Source of the DNA: Verrucomicrobiaceae bacterium
GTDB taxonomy: Bacteria; Verrucomicrobiota; Verrucomicrobiia; Verrucomicrobiales; Verrucomicrobiaceae
Direction of reading: 5' to 3'
Assembly: GCA_027490195.1 (NCBI GenBank)
Contig: JAIXYN010000012.1
Span: forward strand, 45,676 to 109,675
DNA length: 64,000 nt
Below are positions 56,416 through 64,000 of this stretch, one piece after another. Each line of letters begins with the position of its first letter. Positions within the stretch are counted from its first letter, which is position 1. The position numbers and the translations under genes were made by a program. The notes under the pieces are model-generated. The model was not told the DNA's origin and searched no databases. It was given only the letters and a program-made list of their open reading frames with translations.

Positions 56416-59027
56416 AAATCAACACCATGATCGCCTTCGCAGCGTTGCTAACGCTGTCTGCATTGAATGCCGCCGAGCCGGTTGATCCGAACCGCTTTGA
56501 AAAGGAAATCCTCGTGCCGGCGGCGCGTGATGCGATCCAGATGGAAGTACTGCCCGGTGGCGATGTCATCTTTGCCGAGTTCTGGGGCACGATTAAACGT
56601 TGGGACGCGAAGTCAGGCGGCGTGAGCATTCTCGGCTCGGTGCCGACTTATGCGAAGGGCGAGATCGGGCTGCTCGGCATGGCGGTGGCGCGAGACTTTG
56701 AGCAGAGCGGGCATGTGTATGCCTTGTTCGCACCGACGGCGAAACTCGGCACCGTGCGGGTGAGCCGCTTCACGGTGAAAGATGGCAGGATGGCGGCGGA
56801 ATCGGAGCTGGAACTGCTTTCATGGCCTTATGATATCGAGCACGTCTTCCACATGGGCGGCGCGATGTGGATGGATGGAAAAGGCGATCTCTACATCGGC
56901 AATGGCGACAACTGTCACTATGATCCGGGCTTGCCCCAGGACACGCGGCCGGAGCGCAAAAACTGGGATGCCTTCCGCTCTGCCGCCAACTCGCGCGACC
57001 TGCGCGGCAAGGTGCTGCGCATTCATCCGAAGCCAGAGGGCGGCTACTCCATCCCCGAGGGCAATCTCTTTGCCGATGGCAAGGACGGCAGGCCGGAGGT
57101 CTTCGCCATGGGCGTGCGCAATCCCTTCCGCCTCTCTGTGGATGACAAGACGAGCACGCTCTACTTCGCCGATGTCGGCCCGAACATCATGCCGGTGCTC
57201 GGCGTGAAGCCGGATGGCTACGAGGAACTCAATGCCACGCAGACAGCAGGGAACTTTGGCTGGCCGCTCTTTGTCGGGCCAAATGAAGCGCTGCCACTCT
57301 ATGATTTCGCCGCAAACAAGGAGGGCAAACGTTACGACCCGCAGTCCCCGGAGAATCTATCGCCGCGCAACACGGGCATCCAAAAACTGCCACCCGCGAA
57401 GCCCGCGCTCATCTGGTATTCGAGCCTGCCTTCGAAGGACTTCCCCACCGTCGGCAGCGGAGGACGTTCGATCATGGTCGGACCGGTGTATCGCTACGAC
57501 GCGGCGAATCCTTCACCCATCAAGCTTCCCGAAGCGCTCGATGGCCGCCTCTTTATCTACGAGTGGATGCGCAACTGGATTCAGACCGTGAAGCTCGGCA
57601 CCCCGGGGCCGGAGATCGAGCCCTTCGTGCCATCCTGGAATTTGCGCCGACCCATCGACATGAAGATCGGTTCCGATGGAGCGCTTTACATGATCGAGTA
57701 TGGCGACCAGTGGTGGGAGAACAACGACAGCCGCATCGTGCGAGTCGTGTATCGTCGCGGCAATCGTGCGCCAGTGGCCCGTATTAGCGCGAGTGAAACT
57801 GCGGGCAAACAACCGCTCGCGCTTACCTTTGATGCTTCCACCTCCACCGATCCCGATGGCGATGCGCTGAAGTTTGTCTGGAGCATCGCGGGCAAAGAAC
57901 AGACCGGCGGCGGAGCGAAGTTTGCGCACACTTTTGCTCAACCCGGCAGCTATGAAGTCAGCGTGACCGCGCTCGACAGCAACGGCGCGAAGAGCACGGC
58001 GAAGGAGATGATTCACGTCGGCAATGGTCGGCCCATTGTGCGCTTTGAGTCGCCAGCGCATGGTTCGTTCTTTGACTGGGATTCCAAGATTCCTTACAAG
58101 GTGTCCGTCACCGAAACCGATGGCGACGCGGTGCAGACCAATCTCGCCACCGTGCAGGGCGAGTTTCGTGGTCGCCGTTTTGCCAGCGAGGGTGACAAGG
58201 ATGTGCTTGATCCCGGACTCGCTATGATGCGCGCCAGCACCTGCTTCGCCTGCCACATGGCCGACACGCCTTCCGCCGGTCCGCCTTACAAAACCGTCGC
58301 CTTGAAATACAAAGACGACCCCGCTGCTGCCGAACGGCTCGCGCAGAAAGTCCTCAGCGGTGGCACGGGCGTGTGGGGGCAGCTTCCCATGCCGCCGCAT
58401 CCGCAGCACAGCATTGAGCAACTCCGCCGCATGGTCGCCTGGGTGCTCTCGCTCAAGAACGATTCCGCCAGCCCGCCGCAGTCCGGAGCCAGCGGCACCT
58501 TCACCGCGCCGAAGAAGCCCGAGAAAGGCACACGCGTGGATGAGGGCGTGCTCATCCTCACCGCCGCTTACACCGATGATGGCAAGCAAGCCACCCTGCC
58601 GCGCCTGCGTGGTGAAGGCACCGTGGTGCTGCATTCCCGCCGCAAAAAAGCCGCGCTCTATGATGAGAACCACGGCATGGCCTACGTCGAGCACGCCTAC
58701 GGAGAGAAGGCCATCGTTGGCCACTTCAAAGACGGTACCCACATCCTCTGGCGCGACCTGAACCTCACTGGCATCTCGCGCATTACCGTCCGCGCCGGTT
58801 GCTTCGACACCCAAGGCGGCACCCTTGAGCTCCGCAGCGGCTCACCCACCGGCCCCGTGCTGGCCAGCGTCGAAGTGAAGCCCTCCGGTCAAGCTGACGC
58901 AGGCGAGTTCCTCTCCATCCCCGCCACGCTCAAGAACGCCAACGGCCTCACCGACATTTGCGTCGTTGCCCGCTGCGCCGACAAGAATACCGAACTCGGT
59001 CTGAACTGGATCGAGTTCCAACCGTGA
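56412..59027 (+). CDS. Secreted PQQ-type sugar dehydrogenase fused to PKD, cytochrome c and CBM6-like domains
   Basis: ATG 56412 (MKINTMIAFAALLTLSALNAA) gives a signal peptide and an ATGA overlap with glcF; the frame is open further up only as a shadow of glcF. The 871 residues begin with a six-blade propeller of the soluble glucose/sorbosone dehydrogenase type (about 30-450; GDNCHYDPG, RGKVLRIHPK, GVRNPFRLS). A PKD domain follows (about 455-540; RAPVARISAS, STDPDGDALKFVW). Then comes a cytochrome c with CFACH and MPPHP (about 610-690). A CBM6-like C-terminus ends in LNWIEFQP. It probably oxidises a sugar in the periplasm and hands electrons to its own haem. Confidence 0.88.
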   Translation: MKINTMIAFAALLTLSALNAAEPVDPNRFEKEILVPAARDAIQMEVLPGGDVIFAEFWGTIKRWDAKSGGVSILGSVPTYAKGEIGLLGMAVARDFEQSGHVYALFAPTAKLGTVRVSRFTVKDGRMAAESELELLSWPYDIEHVFHMGGAMWMDGKGDLYIGNGDNCHYDPGLPQDTRPERKNWDAFRSAANSRDLRGKVLRIHPKPEGGYSIPEGNLFADGKDGRPEVFAMGVRNPFRLSVDDKTSTLYFADVGPNIMPVLGVKPDGYEELNATQTAGNFGWPLFVGPNEALPLYDFAANKEGKRYDPQSPENLSPRNTGIQKLPPAKPALIWYSSLPSKDFPTVGSGGRSIMVGPVYRYDAANPSPIKLPEALDGRLFIYEWMRNWIQTVKLGTPGPEIEPFVPSWNLRRPIDMKIGSDGALYMIEYGDQWWENNDSRIVRVVYRRGNRAPVARISASETAGKQPLALTFDASTSTDPDGDALKFVWSIAGKEQTGGGAKFAHTFAQPGSYEVSVTALDSNGAKSTAKEMIHVGNGRPIVRFESPAHGSFFDWDSKIPYKVSVTETDGDAVQTNLATVQGEFRGRRFASEGDKDVLDPGLAMMRASTCFACHMADTPSAGPPYKTVALKYKDDPAAAERLAQKVLSGGTGVWGQLPMPPHPQHSIEQLRRMVAWVLSLKNDSASPPQSGASGTFTAPKKPEKGTRVDEGVLILTAAYTDDGKQATLPRLRGEGTVVLHSRRKKAALYDENHGMAYVEHAYGEKAIVGHFKDGTHILWRDLNLTGISRITVRAGCFDTQGGTLELRSGSPTGPVLASVEVKPSGQADAGEFLSIPATLKNANGLTDICVVARCADKNTELGLNWIEFQP

Positions 59028-59038
59028 TGTGATCTGTG

Positions 59039-59671
59039 ATGAAAGACACCCTCACACTCCTCACCGCAGTGCTGCTTGCTCCGCTCGCCAAGCTCAATGC
59101 CAACGATGCGCCGAAGCTCGAACCCATCCTCAGCAAGCGAGGCGAGGTGATCTTCAGCGATAGCTTCGATGGCCCGATGAAGCTGGAATGGCAGCCATTG
59201 GTGAAGACCCGTTTTGCCATCGCCGAAGGCACGCTCAACGGCCAGTCCGCGACGGCGGAAGACCAGGCCAAGGCCCGCGACAAAAAACACGACGGCAAAA
59301 GTCCTTCTATCCAGCTCAATGTGCCGACGACTGATTGCATCGTGCAGTATGCTTTCAAGATCAGCGACAAGATCACCGCTCAGCATCTGGTTTTCAACGA
59401 CGGCACCTCAATCACCGGCACGGGCCACATCAGCAGCTTACAACTGCATTCCCGCACCGGAGCCGCGCTCTCAAAAAAGAAGAACACCAAGAAGCAGGGC
59501 GATGCCGATGAAGTGCTCGCGAGCGACGAATGGAAGCCCAAGCCCGGCCAGTGGTATCGCGTCCTGCAGGAGATGCGCGGCGAGGAAGTCGTCGTGCAGA
59601 TCTGGAAAGCCGAGCCCAACCCACAATGGGAAACCACCCGAGTGAAGCTGATGCCCTCATCCAAGAAGTGA
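59039..59671 (+). CDS. Secreted protein with concanavalin-like/DUF1080-type fold
   Basis: The product (210 residues from ATG 59039, preceded by GTG 59036) opens with a hydrophobic signal (MKDTLTLLTAVLLAPLAKLNA). The mature part (EVIFSDSFDG, LEWQPLVKTRFAIAEGTLNG, VQYAFKISDK) has the strand pattern of 3-keto-disaccharide hydrolase (DUF1080) or related jelly-roll sugar-binding proteins. The Asp/Glu catalytic pair is not evident, so a binding or accessory role is possible. It lies 11 bp after the dehydrogenase and 2 bp before the next gene. Confidence 0.65.
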   Translation: MKDTLTLLTAVLLAPLAKLNANDAPKLEPILSKRGEVIFSDSFDGPMKLEWQPLVKTRFAIAEGTLNGQSATAEDQAKARDKKHDGKSPSIQLNVPTTDCIVQYAFKISDKITAQHLVFNDGTSITGTGHISSLQLHSRTGAALSKKKNTKKQGDADEVLASDEWKPKPGQWYRVLQEMRGEEVVVQIWKAEPNPQWETTRVKLMPSSKK

Positions 59672-59673
59672 AT

Positions 59674-61377
59674 ATGAAAGCCACCTTTACGCTCATCACC
59701 TTACTGCTCGTGCCGATGACCGCGACGGCTGCTGAGACTCCCGCGACCGCTCGCCATTTGCACCCCTACGTCACCGATGGAGATCCGAACATCAGCCGCG
59801 CGTTTCGCATCGCGTGTGGGGATTTGAGCAGTAGCGTCGTGCCGATGGCGGCGGCGACTTCGTTGCCGAATTTGCCGCTCAATGCGAAGCGCTGGGAGGC
59901 GGTCTCAGCGCGGGTGGTCGAGGTTGCGGGGACGCGTGATGTGCTGCCGGCGCAGTTGCTGGCAGCGGGATTGGATTACGGCATCTCGCCGATTGATGCA
60001 GCAATGGACTCGTGGAACGGCGCGAGCTTTCTTGAACCGGAGGCGATGAAGGGTGCGCTGCTCACTTCGCTCGTCCTCGATCAGGATGGCACCTTGCACT
60101 GCGGTGGACCTTATTATGAAATCCTGACGTGGACCTTCGGCGCATGGGAGCACTACCTTGGCACGGGCGACCGCGCGTTCCTGAAAGTCGCGCTTGCGGC
60201 CACGCTCGGCGGTTTGACGCACTCGGAAAGCAACGAGTTCGATCCGAAGCTCAATCTCTTCCGTGGCCCGGCTATCATCGGCGACGGCATCTCAGCTTAT
60301 CCTGATGCCTGGGCGGAAGCAGTGAAGGGAGCGGGGCATGTTATGCGATGGCCACAGCTCAATCCGGACAAGAAGATTGCCACAGGCTACGGCATCCCCA
60401 TCCACGCGCTCTCCACACAGTGCATGGCATATCAGGCCTATCAGCTCGCCGTGCGGATGCAGCGCGAACTCGGCGTGCCGGTGGACGCCACGTTGGAGGA
60501 AAAGGCCGCACGGCTGAAGGTGGCGATCAACCGGCACTTCTGGCGCGAGGATGCAGGCACCTATCGCTATCTCGTGGACACCTACGGCGGCAGCGATGCG
60601 CAGGAAGGCTTCGGCAACAGCGTCGCGATCCTCTTTGGCATCGCAAGCGCGGAAAAGGCGGCGCGCATCTTTAAAAACATGCACATCACGCCGCAGGGCA
60701 TCCCTTACAACTGGCCGGTGTTCCCGCGCTACGCCTCGGCGGACGGCATGACCTTTGGTAATCACAACGGCACCATCTGGCCGCCCGTAAGCGCACTGTG
60801 GGCGCAGGCTGCAGTCTCGTCGGGGCGTTCGGAGCTGTTTGCGCGAGAGTTGAAAATGCTCGCCGACCGTGGTTGCCGCGACAGCCAGTTCTCCGAGGTT
60901 TACCATCCCGTGACAGGCGAGATTTATGGTGGTCTGCAAGAAGGTCGCACGGGCCGTGGCGGCGGATCGTTGCGTGCCTTCATCGCCGCGCGCTTGGGCG
61001 GCAACGGCGAAGCCACCGAAGAGGCCATTGCCAAGCTTTTTCCCGCCGCCGGAGCCAAGAGTGGCATTAGCCTCTGGCAGTCTTGCGCACGCAACCTCTA
61101 CGCCTCCACCGCCTACCTGCGCATGGTTCTGCGTGGCCTCTGCGGCATCCACTTGGACACCGACGGCCTCACCTTCCACCCGACGATTCCGAAAGGCATG
61201 AGTCCCGTGGCGGTCTATGAGTTGCCATATCGCCAGGCCGAGCTGGAAATCCACATCACCGGTGAAGGCCGCGTGGTGAAGAAGCTCACCCTCAACGGTC
61301 AGGAAGTTCGCACCATTCCGACAACGGCCACCGGCAAGCAGGTGGTGAGGATCGAGATGACCGATGCAAACAAATGA
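59674..61377 (+). CDS. Secreted six-hairpin glycosidase-like enzyme
   Basis: ATG 59674 (MKATFTLITLLLVPMTATAA) gives a signal peptide. The 567-residue product has the helical-barrel pattern of (alpha/alpha)6 glycosidases: HCGGPYYEILTWTFGAWEHYL, GQEGFGNSVAILFGIAS-type blocks and TFGNHNGTIWPPVSALWAQA, with acidic residues in DSQFSEVYHP. It is nearest to alpha-rhamnosidase or trehalase/GH63-type families, but I cannot fix the family. The C-terminal 80 residues look like a beta domain (LTFHPTIPKGM, QAELEIHITGEG), common in such enzymes. It follows the previous gene by 2 bp. Substrate unknown, likely a plant or algal glycan. Confidence 0.7.
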   Translation: MKATFTLITLLLVPMTATAAETPATARHLHPYVTDGDPNISRAFRIACGDLSSSVVPMAAATSLPNLPLNAKRWEAVSARVVEVAGTRDVLPAQLLAAGLDYGISPIDAAMDSWNGASFLEPEAMKGALLTSLVLDQDGTLHCGGPYYEILTWTFGAWEHYLGTGDRAFLKVALAATLGGLTHSESNEFDPKLNLFRGPAIIGDGISAYPDAWAEAVKGAGHVMRWPQLNPDKKIATGYGIPIHALSTQCMAYQAYQLAVRMQRELGVPVDATLEEKAARLKVAINRHFWREDAGTYRYLVDTYGGSDAQEGFGNSVAILFGIASAEKAARIFKNMHITPQGIPYNWPVFPRYASADGMTFGNHNGTIWPPVSALWAQAAVSSGRSELFARELKMLADRGCRDSQFSEVYHPVTGEIYGGLQEGRTGRGGGSLRAFIAARLGGNGEATEEAIAKLFPAAGAKSGISLWQSCARNLYASTAYLRMVLRGLCGIHLDTDGLTFHPTIPKGMSPVAVYELPYRQAELEIHITGEGRVVKKLTLNGQEVRTIPTTATGKQVVRIEMTDANK

Positions 61378-61387
61378 ATCATCCCCT

Positions 61388-62644
61388 ATGAACCGAAGGC
61401 ACTTTCTCCACACCCTTAGCGGCACTGCGCTGACCTTTCCGTGGTTCTCGAACCTCGCGCTGCATGGCGCGGAGGCTTCGAAGGCTCCACGGCGACTGGT
61501 TTGCATCGGGCTGGATTTTGGGTTGCGACCCGAATCGTTTTTCCCGGCGACTCATGGGCCTGATCTGGAGCTGACCCCCTTGCTGAAGCCTCTGGAGCGC
61601 TGGCGGAAGAAGATGACGGTGTTCTCGCAACTGGAGCATCCCGGCGTGCAGGGCGGGCATTATGGCGTGCATGCTTTTCTCAGTGGCGTGCGTCGCGAGC
61701 AGGCGGCGGGGTTTGCGGATGGTTGTGTGACGCTCGATCAGATGGTGGAAGAGCATCTCGGTGGACTGACGCGGTTTCCATCGCTCTGCCTCGGTGTGGG
61801 CCGCGGTGATGCGATCTCGTGGACGCGCTCGGGCATCGCGGTGCCGAAGCTGGAGGACCCAGGCGCAGCGTTTGACATGCTCTTCAAACCCCAACGCAAG
61901 TCGGCAGCAGCAGCACGGCGTGCGGAGTTGGCTGAGAATGAATCTGTGCTTTCGCTCATTGCTCAAGATGCCAAGCGCGTGGCTCCGCATCTGGATCGAT
62001 GGGATCGCGAGAAGATGGAGGAGTTCATGGGCGCGATGCGTGACTTCGAACGTGCGAACGCCTCGAACATGGCGTGGCTCGACAAACCGCTGCCAGTGAC
62101 GGATGGCCAAAAACCCGTGTGGAAAAGCGAAGGCTGCATGGACCTCGTGCGCGCGAACTTCGATGTCGCGGCGCTGGCACTTCAAGCGGATGCCACGCGC
62201 ATCATCACGCTGAACATTGGCGGTGCGTTGCCAGTGACGAACATCCCCGGCATCAACCGCGGTTATCACGATCTCTCACACTCCGGTCAGGACCCGGACA
62301 AGCTGAGACAGTTGCACATCATCGAGTCTGCACTGATGGCGGAGTTGGATCACTTCCTGGAGCGACTCGCCGCCATGAAAGACATCGCTGGCAGCTCTTT
62401 GCTGGACAATACCACTGTGGTGTTCGGCAGTGGCATGGGCAATGCCAGCGCACACGCCAACACCAACCTGCCCGTGGTGCTCGCTGGTGGTGGCTTCAAG
62501 CACGGCCATCATCTCTTCTTCCCAAAGAATGGCCGCCAACAAACGCCGCTTTGCAATCTCTTCGTCACGCTGCTTCAGCAAATGGGCATCGAACGCGACA
62601 AGTTCGGATCAAGCAGCGGAAACCTCAATCAATTGCTGATGTAG
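61388..62644 (+). CDS. DUF1552 protein with Tat-type signal
   Basis: ATG 61388 (MNRRHFLHTLSGTALTFPWF) gives a twin-arginine signal; the open frame begins 8 codons earlier at ATG 61364 but that start is less fitting. The 418-residue product carries DUF1552 (PF07586) blocks, such as LEHPGVQGGHYGVHAFLSG, then DLSHSGQDPDKLRQL, VVFGSGMGNASAHANTN and GNLNQLLM. This family is common in Planctomycetes and Verrucomicrobia, and usually sits beside DUF1587/1592 cytochrome c genes, as here. Biochemical role unknown, but it is exported folded. Confidence 0.87.
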   Translation: MNRRHFLHTLSGTALTFPWFSNLALHGAEASKAPRRLVCIGLDFGLRPESFFPATHGPDLELTPLLKPLERWRKKMTVFSQLEHPGVQGGHYGVHAFLSGVRREQAAGFADGCVTLDQMVEEHLGGLTRFPSLCLGVGRGDAISWTRSGIAVPKLEDPGAAFDMLFKPQRKSAAAARRAELAENESVLSLIAQDAKRVAPHLDRWDREKMEEFMGAMRDFERANASNMAWLDKPLPVTDGQKPVWKSEGCMDLVRANFDVAALALQADATRIITLNIGGALPVTNIPGINRGYHDLSHSGQDPDKLRQLHIIESALMAELDHFLERLAAMKDIAGSSLLDNTTVVFGSGMGNASAHANTNLPVVLAGGGFKHGHHLFFPKNGRQQTPLCNLFVTLLQQMGIERDKFGSSSGNLNQLLM

Positions 62645-62645
62645 T

Positions 62646-64000
62646 ATGAAGCGAATCAAACCAGACATCACCGGGGGACATGGAGTGATGGAGTATTGGA
62701 GTGCGGTCTTCGAACTCTCCATCACTCCACCACTCCATCGCTCCTGCCTCGCTCTTTTCCTCGGCATGGTCCTGTCCACCCTCCACGCCGCAGACCCCGC
62801 CCCACTTAAACCCGAAGCCTTCCTTTCTCGCTACTGCCTCGACTGTCACGATGCCGATGTGCAAAAGGGTGATCGTCGGCTCGATGATTTGCCTTTGAAG
62901 GTCGGCACAGATATTGCCATCGCGGAACGTTGGCAGGAGGTGCTGCACCAGATTCAGCTCGGCGAGATGCCGCCTGCAAAGAAGAAGCAACCCACCGATG
63001 AAGAGCGCCGGGCTTTGCTCGCGTGGATCGAGGAGCAACTCATTCACGCACAGACCAGCGCTCAAGATCGAGGCGGGCAGGTGGTGCATCGTCGGCTGAG
63101 CCGCGCGGAGTATTTGCACACAATGCAGGATGTTTTCGGGTTCGCGGGCGACTTCGATCCAACCGCCAGCTTCCCCGGCGATGAAGAGTTGGAAGGCTTT
63201 CACAACATCGGCTCCGCGTTGCGCACGTCACGGCATCATCTGGAGCAGTATCTAAAGGCAGCCGATGCGGTGCTGGATCACGTTTACGATCTCGCCGACG
63301 TGAACGGCAAACCCGAGGCCAAGCAGTGGAAGGATAGCGCGGACAAAATGCGCGGCCTCAACGATGCCTTCGGGCTCGGCGTCATCAGCGCGGAGAAGGC
63401 GAAAGGTCCGGCCTACATTCATCTCAGCCACGGACTACGAAATCAGGAGCTCATCTTTGATAGCAAGCTTTTCCTCAGCCGCCTAGGCGATACCGGCGTG
63501 CCGCATTCCGGTTGGTATGAAGTAGAGGTCGAAGCCACCGCCGCGAACCGTCATCACCCGTATGGCAAGGACCTCATGCTCGGAGGCATGGCACCCTACT
63601 ACAAAGATATGAAGTCCTACTATGACGAGTCGCAACCCATGCAACTCGGCATCGGCCGACAAGGCGAAGGCATGAAAGGCAATGGCTGGCGACTCATCCC
63701 GCCGAACATCATTCACGCCACCGAGCTACCAGATGATCGCTACATCACCGTCCGCGCCCGCATTTGGCTGGATCGCGGCACTGTGCCTTATCTCTCGTGG
63801 ATCGATGGTCCTCCCAAGGGCACACGCGGCAACTTCATCTCCACTAAGCTCTACAAATACGACCGCAGCGTGCCGAAGATCGAGAGGCACGTCTGGGAAA
63901 ATCTCGCCCTACGTGCGGAGCGCGACAAGCTCTACCGACACCTCTACCAAGGCCCCGAGGTGCGCGTTCATTACTGGCAAGTCACCGGCCCCATGCGCGA
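62646..64000 (+). CDS. Planctomycetal-type cytochrome c protein (PSCyt1, DUF1587), 3'-truncated by window edge
   Basis: The frame from ATG 62646, 1 bp after the DUF1552 stop, is open to the end of the window (more than 450 residues). A hydrophobic segment (RSCLALFLGMVLSTLHAA, about 33-50) is the signal peptide, though about 30 residues of repeat-like sequence precede it. The haem-binding CLDCH follows (near residue 65), then the DUF1587 block RRLSRAEYLHTMQDVFG. The later region fits the start of DUF1592. The cytochrome is probably partner to the DUF1552 protein in a surface redox complex. Confidence 0.87.
   Translation, partial: MKRIKPDITGGHGVMEYWSAVFELSITPPLHRSCLALFLGMVLSTLHAADPAPLKPEAFLSRYCLDCHDADVQKGDRRLDDLPLKVGTDIAIAERWQEVLHQIQLGEMPPAKKKQPTDEERRALLAWIEEQLIHAQTSAQDRGGQVVHRRLSRAEYLHTMQDVFGFAGDFDPTASFPGDEELEGFHNIGSALRTSRHHLEQYLKAADAVLDHVYDLADVNGKPEAKQWKDSADKMRGLNDAFGLGVISAEKAKGPAYIHLSHGLRNQELIFDSKLFLSRLGDTGVPHSGWYEVEVEATAANRHHPYGKDLMLGGMAPYYKDMKSYYDESQPMQLGIGRQGEGMKGNGWRLIPPNIIHATELPDDRYITVRARIWLDRGTVPYLSWIDGPPKGTRGNFISTKLYKYDRSVPKIERHVWENLALRAERDKLYRHLYQGPEVRVHYWQVTGPMR
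62681..62729. repeat. Hairpin repeat inside the start of the cytochrome gene
   Basis: TGGAGTGATGGAG (62681-62693) and CTCCATCACTCCA (62717-62729) are perfect inverted copies with a 23-bp loop. Further GGAGT/ACTCC words are in and around them (ATTGGAGTG, CACCACTCC). The repeat falls between the ATG and the hydrophobic signal segment and keeps the frame. Confidence 0.6.

Noticed and set aside
57513..58814. 433-residue minus-strand frame
   Set aside because: Antisense to the PQQ dehydrogenase gene, which has clear domain motifs and operon coupling.

Overview
The window reads as a stretch of chromosome from a Verrucomicrobiota bacterium, probably of the Verrucomicrobiaceae (Prosthecobacter-like). 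This rests on family content, not on a marker gene. It holds a giant SdrD-B/Ig-repeat surface protein, a PEP-CTERM protein with autotransporter-type beta-strand repeats, a DUF4175 Gln/Ala-rich coiled-coil protein, DUF1552 and planctomycetal cytochrome c (PSCyt1/DUF1587) proteins, and a PQQ sugar dehydrogenase fused to PKD, cytochrome c and CBM-like parts. The DNA is GC-rich, and several kinds of intergenic hairpin repeat are scattered through it. There is one tRNA, no rRNA, no CRISPR array and no intact transposase that I can recognise.

Layout. 1-19378: the 3' part of one giant secreted repeat protein; the reading frame is open at the left edge. 19478-26397: an L,D-transpeptidase lipoprotein, a spermidine-synthase-like methyltransferase, a small exported protein and the 1560-residue DUF4175 protein. 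26633-32415: accessory-looking genes, including a two-gene cassette (winged-helix-like protein with a J-domain HPD motif, followed by an HNH-like protein) and a second pair (P-loop ATPase with a Pro/Ala-rich linker, followed by a small partner). 32515-33119: decaying genes. 33216-35381: a secreted acetyl-xylan-esterase-like hydrolase. 35525-35609: tRNA-Leu(AAG), followed by about 1 kb of gene debris. 36232-41974: a sulfate uptake operon, read leftward (porin, Sbp, CysT, CysW, CysA), ending in a broken cysK. 42248-46423: the autotransporter-repeat gene, interrupted by one in-frame TAA. 46698-49008: a zinc-ribbon protein, a heparin-lyase-like protein and an orphan ORF flanked by mini-hairpins. 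49498-52258: a second sulfur cluster (Rrf2 regulator, YezD-like protein, intact cysteine synthase, M14-type peptidase). 52870-64000: a tightly packed rightward run of eight genes: glcD, glcE, glcF, PQQ dehydrogenase, a small exported protein, a six-hairpin glycosidase, a DUF1552 protein and a planctomycetal cytochrome c protein that runs off the window.

How they work together. The two sulfur clusters share a promoter/operator-like element (TTCCTACTTG overlapping the -35 box, within a CTAC/ATAC-N9-GTAG repeat), so the Rrf2 regulator probably controls both sulfate import and cysteine synthesis. The right-hand operon looks like a periplasmic sugar/glycolate oxidation and glycan-degradation module. 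The best candidates for something undescribed are the HPD/HNH cassette (26633-28092) and the ATPase pair (29521-32415).
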